A model generated the notes under the pieces. That model was not told the DNA's origin, searched no databases, and was given only the letters and a program-made list of their open reading frames with translations. 8,811 nucleotides of DNA from DATEPR01 sp036503065 (GTDB lineage: Bacteria > Actinomycetota > Actinomycetes > Mycobacteriales > Pseudonocardiaceae). Numbering within the stretch: position 1 is the stretch's first letter; each line of letters opens with the position of its first letter. A program made the position numbers and the translations under genes. Below, piece by piece: positions 1 to 5,405 of this stretch. The stretch lies in assembly GCA_036503065.1 (NCBI GenBank), contig DASXXM010000432.1, positions 1-8,811 on the forward strand. The letters run 5' to 3'.

Positions 1-1
1 C

Positions 2-274
2 ACCAGGGTTCATCAGATGGTGCGCGACGGGCACCTGCTCGCGTTCCGCCGAGACGGGGTCATGGTCGTGCCGGCCTTGTTCCTCAACGGCGAGGGCGTG
101 GTCAAGGGCCTGCCCGGCACGTTGACGGTGTTGCGCGACGCAGGCTTCTCCGCCGAGGAGATGCTGCGCTGGCTGTTCACCGTGGACGACTCCCTGCCCG
201 GTTCCCCGATCGAGGCGTTGCGAACCAACCGGGGCCGGGAGGTGAAGCGAAGGGCGCAAGCTCTCGCGTTCTGA
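2..274 (+). CDS. Rv2175c-like DNA-binding protein, C-terminal part (5' truncated by window edge)
   Basis: The frame is open from base 2 to the TGA at 272-274, giving 90 residues, so the beginning lies outside the window. The ATG at 17 is internal: the codons before it (TRVHQ) continue the alignment I recall with M. tuberculosis Rv2175c, where the helix-turn-helix runs into a segment like REGHLVAVRR. Here that segment is MVRDGHLLAFRR, followed by family-typical stretches: a VVPALFLN strand, VVKGLPGTLTVL, the EEMLRWLFT helix, and a C-terminal REVKRRAQALAF that parallels REVVRRAQAMAY. Rv2175c is known as a small winged-helix DNA-binding protein phosphorylated by the Ser/Thr kinase PknL, whose gene is adjacent in mycobacteria; by synteny a kinase gene would lie just left of this window (inference). 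The N-terminal region, with the regulatory phosphorylation site, is not visible. The gene converges on mptA. Confidence 0.85.
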   Translation, partial: TRVHQMVRDGHLLAFRRDGVMVVPALFLNGEGVVKGLPGTLTVLRDAGFSAEEMLRWLFTVDDSLPGSPIEALRTNRGREVKRRAQALAF

Positions 275-332
275 CCGGCCCGTTCGCCGACGGAGCCAAA
301 CCGAGCCAACCGACAGTCCGACCGTAGCCGAG

Positions 333-358
333 GCCGTACGTGCTAACGCACGTACGGC
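333..358. terminator. Perfect 11-bp hairpin between convergent genes, overlapping the mptA stop
   Basis: Bases 333-343 (GCCGTACGTGC) are exactly complementary to 348-358, with a 4-base TAAC loop. The mptA stop codon (TAG on the minus strand, 343-345) lies at the stem-loop junction, so the right arm encodes the last mptA residues. The hairpin sits 58 bases beyond the stop of the Rv2175c-like gene. There is no U-tract on either side, as is common for actinobacterial terminators. A bidirectional terminator for two convergent genes is the simplest reading. Function is inferred; the palindrome is seen directly. Confidence 0.65.
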
Positions 359-1902
359 GTTACGGCGTTGGCCGGTGCGCCGAGGCGCAGCGGGTCGGGC
401 CGGACCAGCGACACGGCCGCCACCCCGGCGGCCAGCATCGCCGTGGCCAGGTACGCCCAGTCGTAGAGCCCGGTGGTGCCGTCCGGGAACGTCACGAGCA
501 CGATCCACACCGAACAGAACGCGCCGACCACCAGCCACCGGCCGGACCAGGCGAGCCCGGCGGCCATGACCAGTGGCCAGCTGAAGTACCAGGGCAGCGT
601 GGCCGGCGAGAACACCGTGACCACCAGCAGTGCGACCGCGGCCCGACGGATGATCTGCTCGGGTGAACCCAGCCTGGCCAGCCACCACTGCCGCCCCACC
701 AGCCCCACCAGCACCAGCCACCCGATCGAGCGGGCCACGGACAGGAAGCCCTGCGAGTCCACCGTGCCGAACAGGCCGGCCACGGTGTGCGTGAGCTGAC
801 CGGCGGCGGTCGGCAGCGACAGCCACTCGATCACCGAGGACGTCGCGCGTAGCGCCGGAATCCAGCCGAGGCCGACGCCGGCCAGCACGGAGCACGCGCC
901 GAAGGTCGCCACGACCACCGCGACACCGTTGCCGACCGCGGTGGCGAACCGCCTGCGCGGCGAGCCGTCGGCCCGGGACATCCAGATCCACACCAGGAAC
1001 GGCAGCAGCACCCCGGCGGTGGCCTTGACCGCGAACGCGAGCGTGACGACCAGGAAACCGCGCCGGAACCGGCCGTCGAGCACCAGCACGGTGCCGGCCG
1101 CGAGCAGGCCGACCATCAGCAGGTCGTTGTGCCCGCCGCCGACGAGGTAGGCCAGCACCAGCGGGTTGGCCGCGCCGAACCACAGTGCCACGGTGGGTCG
1201 CCCGCCGAGGCGCTCGGCCAGCCGGGGCAGTGCCCAGCACAGCAACACGAGGCCGAGGCACATGGTCATCCGCAGGGCCACCACGCCGACGACGGTGCTC
1301 TGCCCGGTGATCAGCACGACGGCCTTGGCCACCAGGATGAACAGCGGTCCGTAGGGCGCCGGGGTGTTCTGCCACGCCGGGTCGACGTTGGCGGACAGGT
1401 GGTCGTTGAGCACCGAAACGCCGTACGTGTAGGGGTCGTAGCCGTGCAGGGCGAGGTCGCCCTGCGCCAGGTAGCTGAAGAGGTCCCGGCTGAACAACGG
1501 CGGCGCGAACAGCAGCGGCAGCGCCCACGCGCCGATCGCGACCAGCATGCCCCTGCGGTCGGTCCGCCCGGCCAGCACGTCGCGACCCAGCCGGATCCAG
1601 GCCAGCACCAGCAGCGTGATGCCGACGTAGACGACCGCGGTGGCCATCTGCTTGCCGTGGCCGTAACCCAGCCAGCTCATCGCGGTGCCGTTGAGCACCG
1701 GATCGGGTTCCAGGACGGCGGCCGCGCCGACAGCGGCCCCGGCGACCAGGATCACGCCAGCTACGCCCATGGCGATGGTCCGCACGGGAAGGGGCTTGTC
1801 GACCATCGTGGTGACGAGTCGCAGGCCGGTCGACCGGTCGCCGTTCCCGGCCGCAGGCTCGTCGCCAGCGCCCGGTCGGGAAGGTGACGGCACGGTGGTC
1901 AT
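343..1902 (-). CDS. mptA: Alpha-(1->6)-mannopyranosyltransferase MptA-like, GT-C membrane protein
   Basis: The 519-residue polytopic membrane protein has about the length of M. tuberculosis MptA. GT-C enzymes of this family take mannose from polyprenyl-phosphate-mannose and extend the alpha-1,6-mannan backbone of lipomannan/LAM-type lipoglycans on the outer side of the membrane. Matches to MptA seen in order: SWLGYGHGK near 77-84; LFSRDLFSYLAQGDL near 137-150, including the Arg-Asp pair (139-140) of the first extracytoplasmic loop expected to be catalytic; APYGPLFILVAK near 182-193; GGGHNDLLMVGL near 255-266; FAVKATAGVLLPFLVW near 290-305; TLPWYFSWPL near 435-444; and FPDGTTGLYDW near 472-482. 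About a dozen hydrophobic segments are visible. The ATG at 1902 was chosen because the longer open frame upstream is Arg-rich and noncoding in character; no strong Shine-Dalgarno is seen, so an upstream GTG (MRRSAAM...) remains possible. MptB is the paralogue; gene order favours MptA. It follows the lipoprotein gene on the same strand. Confidence 0.9.
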   Translation of the reverse strand: MTTVPSPSRPGAGDEPAAGNGDRSTGLRLVTTMVDKPLPVRTIAMGVAGVILVAGAAVGAAAVLEPDPVLNGTAMSWLGYGHGKQMATAVVYVGITLLVLAWIRLGRDVLAGRTDRRGMLVAIGAWALPLLFAPPLFSRDLFSYLAQGDLALHGYDPYTYGVSVLNDHLSANVDPAWQNTPAPYGPLFILVAKAVVLITGQSTVVGVVALRMTMCLGLVLLCWALPRLAERLGGRPTVALWFGAANPLVLAYLVGGGHNDLLMVGLLAAGTVLVLDGRFRRGFLVVTLAFAVKATAGVLLPFLVWIWMSRADGSPRRRFATAVGNGVAVVVATFGACSVLAGVGLGWIPALRATSSVIEWLSLPTAAGQLTHTVAGLFGTVDSQGFLSVARSIGWLVLVGLVGRQWWLARLGSPEQIIRRAAVALLVVTVFSPATLPWYFSWPLVMAAGLAWSGRWLVVGAFCSVWIVLVTFPDGTTGLYDWAYLATAMLAAGVAAVSLVRPDPLRLGAPANAVTPYVR

Positions 1903-2009
1903 CGCGGCCGATCGTCGCACAGCGCCCTGATCGCCCCGCGAGGACCACCGTTTGGCGACCTCGCCGTTACCGTTCGGTGATCTTCCGTCTCGAACAGTCG
2001 ACAGCCGGC

Positions 2010-2104
2010 TCAGCTGATCCGGGTGTCGGCGTAGGCGACCATCGCGTCGCGCAGGTAGTTCGGCCAGTCGCGGCTCGGCGAGCCGACTACGGACTGGTAC
2101 CCGG
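2010..2104 (-). other. Coding-like tail in the -1 frame after the lipoprotein stop (probable frameshift)
   Basis: Read on the minus strand, the frame beginning GGG TAC CAG at about 2103 runs 30 codons to a TGA at 2010-2012, and 29 of these end in G or C (only one GTA does not). It encodes a sensible peptide that includes SRDWPNYLRDAMVAYADTR. By contrast the lipoprotein's own last codons (TGT CCG GGT ACC AGT CCG TAG) have poor third-position bias. One extra G in the GGG run (plus-strand CCC, 2100-2102) would join the frames as ...WVDCPGYQS... and extend the lipoprotein by about 27 residues. A sequencing error, a real indel or ribosomal slippage would all explain this. Confidence 0.55.
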
Positions 2105-3505
2105 ACAGTCCACCCACTGCCCGGGCGGGCAGCCCGCGTTCCCGCCCGCGGCCGCGACCAGCGTGCTGGCCAGCGCATCGGCCGACGGCCGGTTGGCCGC
2201 GGTGGTCACCAGGTCCACCGAGCACGACGTCCGGCTCGCCGACCGGCACGCGGTGAGTTCGTCGCCCGCGTAGTCCTGCCACGAGCGGCTGTCGGTCACG
2301 CCGTACTTCCACACGTGCGGACGTCCCGCCTGGTCCCGGAAGTCGATCACGTACACGAAGGTCGGCCCGTTGGTGCGCTTCGCGTCCCGGGTGGCAGGCG
2401 TCGTCGCGGCGGTGGCCGCCGCGGCCAGCGAGGTCAGATCCGGTGGCGTGGCAAGGGCTTGCGCCGTCCAGTCCACTTCGTACGGATGCTGGCCGGGGGT
2501 CACGTGCGCGTGGTTGAAGAACGACGTCCACTGTGGAGTGTTGTTCGTGCACGTCGCCGTCATCGGCCTGCCCGGCGCGACCGGGCCGACGACGGCCTGG
2601 CAGGTGCCGGTCGGCTGGCCGTCGCCGGTCCACCTGCCCTGCACGATCACCTTCGTCGCGGTGGTCCCCGCGTTGGTGAACGTGACGACCACCGAGCAGG
2701 CGGCCGCCGTGCACGCGCCCCAGGTCTGGCTGCCCTGCTGGATGTTCACCGAGGTGTCCACCACCGTCTGCAACTGCTGTGCCTGTTGGTCGATGTCCTG
2801 GTAGATCCCGGCCTCGCTCGCGGACACGTCGGCCACGTCCAGCGACACGGTCGTCGCGCCGCCCAGCCCGGCCGGCACGTCCACGTGCAGCACACCGTGC
2901 GGCGCGGTGGCCGCGACGAACACCGTGCCGTCGCCGATGGGGACCGGGATCGCCTTCGCGCCGTTCACCTTCGTGGCCACCACATTGGCAGGCGGCGCGG
3001 TGTTGCCCTGGTCGACCTGGCGCGCCAGCGCCGCGCCGAAACCGTCCGGCCGCAGCACCGAGCCCAGGTCGACGCCGATGGCCACTGACGGCACCCGCAC
3101 CCAGCGACTGTCCACCGCCTCGGCCTGGCTGCCCGGATCGCCGGCCAGCGCGGACCAGAACTGTGCCGGCGCGTCCACGTACAGCGTGCCGTCGACCAGC
3201 ACCAGCGCGCCCTGCTGGCCGCCCGCCGAGATCGAGCCGCCCGCCTCGCCGGTCGCGGTGACGCTGATGTCCAGGTCGATCGTCTTGTGGTTCGGGTTCA
3301 CCAGGGAGCCGCGATAGTGCAGGACGCCCGCCTCGGCCAGGTTCAGCAGGGACTGCTGGACGGTCTGCGCCGCGGACAGCACCGGCACCGGGGTGGCCGC
3401 CGGGGCGCCGCCGACGGTCAGCGCGCAGCCGGCACAGCAGAGCAGGACCGCGGGCAGCACGGCCCAGCGACGCCACCGCCGCCCGGCCCCGCTCGCCCCG
3501 TTCAT
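2087..3505 (-). CDS. Large secreted lipoprotein of unknown function with a Cys-rich WKYGVTD/CPPGQ C-terminal domain
   Basis: The 472-residue protein (ATG at 3505; an in-frame GTG lies two codons upstream at 3511; a G-rich GGTGGGG stretch can serve as ribosome site). The N-terminus has an RRWRRW basic part, a hydrophobic stretch and a CAGC lipobox-like end with Cys27; Cys rather than Leu at -3 makes lipidation plausible but not certain. Three regions follow. Residues about 40-235 resemble LppX/LprG-type actinobacterial lipoproteins, with YRGSL, GALVLVDGTLYVDAPAQFW and SRWVRV. Residues about 250-345 look like a beta-sandwich with paired cysteines (265/270 and 302/319). An Ala/Thr linker leads to 382-467 with FVYVIDF, HVWKYGVTDSRSW and four cysteines (420, 428, 459, 467), the last two framing CPPGQWVDC. 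I recall similar C-terminal modules in other actinobacterial secreted proteins but know no function. The gene occupies the idsA2 position of the mycobacterial locus. Coding character continues beyond the stop in the -1 frame to 2010. Confidence 0.75.
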   Translation of the reverse strand: MNGASGAGRRWRRWAVLPAVLLCCAGCALTVGGAPAATPVPVLSAAQTVQQSLLNLAEAGVLHYRGSLVNPNHKTIDLDISVTATGEAGGSISAGGQQGALVLVDGTLYVDAPAQFWSALAGDPGSQAEAVDSRWVRVPSVAIGVDLGSVLRPDGFGAALARQVDQGNTAPPANVVATKVNGAKAIPVPIGDGTVFVAATAPHGVLHVDVPAGLGGATTVSLDVADVSASEAGIYQDIDQQAQQLQTVVDTSVNIQQGSQTWGACTAAACSVVVTFTNAGTTATKVIVQGRWTGDGQPTGTCQAVVGPVAPGRPMTATCTNNTPQWTSFFNHAHVTPGQHPYEVDWTAQALATPPDLTSLAAAATAATTPATRDAKRTNGPTFVYVIDFRDQAGRPHVWKYGVTDSRSWQDYAGDELTACRSASRTSCSVDLVTTAANRPSADALASTLVAAAGGNAGCPPGQWVDCPGTSP

Positions 3506-3724
3506 CCCCACCCCACCGAATTACCCCGCAATCACCCCATCGCAGCCCCAGTGTGCCCGGGCAGACTCACGACCCGGTCACCGCAAAGCCCCGGACCGGT
3601 CTCGGTGCCGCTCCGGCACGAAGGCCGGTGTCGTTCCACGGTACCCATTCTCCGAGGTTGCCCCGTGTGCCAGTTTTGTGGACGCTGACTCCCGGTCGGC
3701 GGATTGGTTGACTACCCTGGGTAT
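3506..3724. promoter_or_regulatory. Divergent intergenic region between the lipoprotein gene and metF
   Basis: About 219 bases separate the lipoprotein ATG (minus) from the metF GTG (plus), so promoters for both must lie here or within the genes. On the plus side TACCCT at 3713-3718 fits the actinobacterial -10 pattern TANNNT and is followed by exactly six bases before the GTG at 3725, the geometry of a leaderless transcript. I see no good -35 box at 17-18 bases. For the minus direction I cannot name a convincing promoter. I see no riboswitch or operator palindrome. Confidence 0.4.
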
Positions 3725-4618
3725 GTGACGACGGTTGTGGAGCGCCTGCGCTCAGCGCGGCCCGTGTTCTCGGTCGAGTTCTTCCCGCCGAGGGACGCGG
3801 ACGAGGAACGTGTGCTCTGGCGATCCGCGCGCAAGCTCGAACCGCTGGATCCGGCCTTCGTGTCGATCACCTATGGTGCGGGCGGCTCGACCCGCGACCG
3901 CACGGTCCGCACCACCGGCCGGGTCGCCCAGGAGACCACGCTGCTGCCGATGGCGCACCTCACCGCCGTGGACCACTCGATCGCCGAGTTGCGCAACGTG
4001 ATCGGCTGGTACGCCGCGATCGGCGTGCGCAACGTCCTCGTGGTGCGCGGCGATCCGCCCGGCGCCCCCAACGGTGACTGGGTGCCACGGCCCGACGGCT
4101 TCGCCTACGCCGAGGAGCTGGTCCGGTTCGTCCGTGAGCTCGGCGACTTCTGCGTCGGCGTGGCCGCGTTCCCGTACGGCCACCCGCGTTCTGCCGATCT
4201 GGACACCGACACCCGTTACCTGGTCCGCAAACTGCGGGCCGGCGCCGACTTCGCGATCGCCCAGTTGTTCTTCGAGGCGGACGACTTCCTGCGGCTGCGG
4301 GACCGGGTCGCGGCCGCGGGCTGCGAGACCATCCTGTTGCCCGGCCTGATGCCGCTGACCACGCCACGCACCCTGGCCAAGACCATCGAGCTGTCCGGCG
4401 CGAGCTGTCCGAAGGCGCTGTTGGACCGCCTGGAGCCGTTGGCGGGCGACGCGGCCGCGTTTCGGGCCGCCGGCATCGACGTGATCACCGAACTCGGCCG
4501 GCGACTGCTCGACGAGGGCGTGCCCGACCTGCACTTCTACACGTTCAACCGGACACAGGCAACCACCGAGGTAGTCGGTCGGCTCGGCCTGGCGCCGGTT
4601 CGGGCCGCGCAGGCCTGA
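3725..4618 (+). CDS. metF: Methylenetetrahydrofolate reductase (MetF family)
   Basis: The 297-residue single-domain TIM-barrel reductase, of normal bacterial MetF length, is predicted to convert 5,10-methylene-THF to 5-methyl-THF for methionine synthesis in the cytoplasm. Family motifs in order: FSVEFFPPR (15-23) with the proton-donor Glu18, equivalent to E. coli Glu28; SITYGAGGSTRD (47-58); AHLTAVDHS (77-85); VVRGDPP (106-112) with Asp110, equivalent to E. coli Asp120; AFPYGHP (148-154); IAQLFFEADDFLRLRD with Gln180; and the C-terminal HFYTFNRTQAT. The GTG at 3725 is preferred over the TTG at 3704, because the family usually starts shortly before the VEFFPP strand and a TANNNT -10 box sits six bases upstream, suggesting a leaderless mRNA. 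By position it corresponds to M. tuberculosis Rv2172c, a MetF-like protein beside lppM. Mycobacterial relatives have been described as atypical in cofactor use, so FAD dependence should not be assumed. It converges on lppM with 14 bases between stops. Confidence 0.9.
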   Translation: MTTVVERLRSARPVFSVEFFPPRDADEERVLWRSARKLEPLDPAFVSITYGAGGSTRDRTVRTTGRVAQETTLLPMAHLTAVDHSIAELRNVIGWYAAIGVRNVLVVRGDPPGAPNGDWVPRPDGFAYAEELVRFVRELGDFCVGVAAFPYGHPRSADLDTDTRYLVRKLRAGADFAIAQLFFEADDFLRLRDRVAAAGCETILLPGLMPLTTPRTLAKTIELSGASCPKALLDRLEPLAGDAAAFRAAGIDVITELGRRLLDEGVPDLHFYTFNRTQATTEVVGRLGLAPVRAAQA

Positions 4619-4632
4619 ACAGCGGTGCCGTG

Positions 4633-5328
4633 CTAAACAGCGGCGAGATACGCCTGTTCCTTCTTCAGGTTCCGTCGGCGTGCCCACAGCGCGAGCAGCA
4701 CCACGAACACCGAGACGATCGCGCCGCCGCCGCCCAGTGCGAGGACCCAGAACCGCCAGCCGCGCGTGTTGCCCAGCGTGTACTGATCGGCCGCGCTGAA
4801 GGACGAGACCTGGCCCGCCTTCATGGTCCAGGTCACCGTGTCGCCGACCAGCGTGCCGTCCTGCCGGACCGGCGGGTTCGGGAAGGTCACCTTGATCTGC
4901 ACGTCCACGCCCGTGACCGTCAACTGGGTCAGGTCGACCGAACCGTCGAGGTTGACCAGGTTGCCGGAGCGCTGGAACGTGATCTTGTAGGTGCCGCTCT
5001 CGTTGCTGATCGCGGTGGCCAGCGCCGACATCTGGATGAAACTGAGGTTGGTGAAGGCCAGCTCGCTGCCGACGTAGCCGTCTGCCTTGTACGACTTGGT
5101 GGACACCTGGGCGGCCATGGTCGTCGGGATCGTCAGCTGCGGTCCCTGGCCGTTCTGCGCCGAGGGCAGCGACGCGATCACCACGTCGCCGGACACGTGG
5201 TCGTCCGTTGACACGGCGATCGCCGCGTGCACCCGGACACACCCGCCCGCGAGCAGGCCGACGGTGCCGAGCACGAGGCTCAGGCAGAGCACACGGATGC
5301 CGCGACGACGCGGGCTTGCCTTGGACAC
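4633..5328 (-). CDS. lppM: LppM-like lipoprotein with C-terminal membrane anchor
   Basis: The 231-residue protein starts from the GTG at 5328. The frame is open to 5412, with an ATG at 5364, but the GTG start gives a compact signal peptide: basic SKASPRRRG, a hydrophobic core and lipobox LLAGGC with Cys30, total length close to that recalled for M. tuberculosis LppM. Matching stretches to LppM include GCVRVHAAIAVSTDDHVSGDVV after the Cys (residues about 29-50, split here as lipobox and strand), DGYVGSELAFTNLSF, a FQRSGNLVNLDGSVDLT region, and VTFPNPP. The C-terminus (about 189-231) has one hydrophobic helix followed by ARRRNLKKEQ, a stop-transfer anchor, so the body lies outside the membrane. 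LppM in M. tuberculosis is reported to bind phosphatidylinositol mannosides and to affect macrophage trafficking; here a lipoglycan or envelope role alongside mptA is inference. CAATAT about seven bases before the GTG could be a weak -10 box. It diverges from the DUF885 gene. Confidence 0.85.
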   Translation of the reverse strand: MSKASPRRRGIRVLCLSLVLGTVGLLAGGCVRVHAAIAVSTDDHVSGDVVIASLPSAQNGQGPQLTIPTTMAAQVSTKSYKADGYVGSELAFTNLSFIQMSALATAISNESGTYKITFQRSGNLVNLDGSVDLTQLTVTGVDVQIKVTFPNPPVRQDGTLVGDTVTWTMKAGQVSSFSAADQYTLGNTRGWRFWVLALGGGGAIVSVFVVLLALWARRRNLKKEQAYLAAV

Positions 5329-5392
5329 GCGGTCATATTGCCAGTTCGACACCCGCCGCAACATAACCGGTGGCGGCCTGTCGACACGGATG

Positions 5393-5398
5393 TAGCGT
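5393..5398 (+). promoter_or_regulatory. Candidate -10 box for a leaderless DUF885 transcript
   Basis: TAGCGT fits TANNNT and is followed by seven bases before the ATG at 5406. No Shine-Dalgarno precedes that ATG, so transcription probably starts at or next to the start codon. No clear -35 element is seen. The 77-base gap to the lppM GTG must also carry the lppM promoter. Confidence 0.35.
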
Positions 5399-5405
5399 GC
5401 TGCCC

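Noticed and set aside
1129..1887. Plus-strand open frame of 252 codons opposite mptA
   Set aside because: Antisense to a clearly identified membrane protein; Gln/His/Arg/Gly-rich with no domain.
1903..2178. N-terminal extension of mptA by 92 codons
   Set aside because: The extension is Arg-rich, overlaps the lipoprotein gene and its tail, and MptA-family proteins begin near the ATG at 1902.
2105..3476. The 5' majority of the 488-codon minus frame overlapping the lipoprotein gene
   Set aside because: Its Arg/Gly/His-rich composition is that of an out-of-frame reading. Only its last 30 codons (2010-2104) look coding, and these are treated as a frameshifted tail.
4610..4670. Terminator between convergent metF and lppM
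   Set aside because: Only a direct AACAGCGG repeat and a 6-bp GAACAG/CTGTTC pairing over about 40 bases are present; no compact hairpin.
3752..5242. Minus-strand open frame (496 codons) across metF and lppM
   Set aside because: It spans two genes identified in other frames and its product is Arg/Gly/Asp-rich without known motifs.
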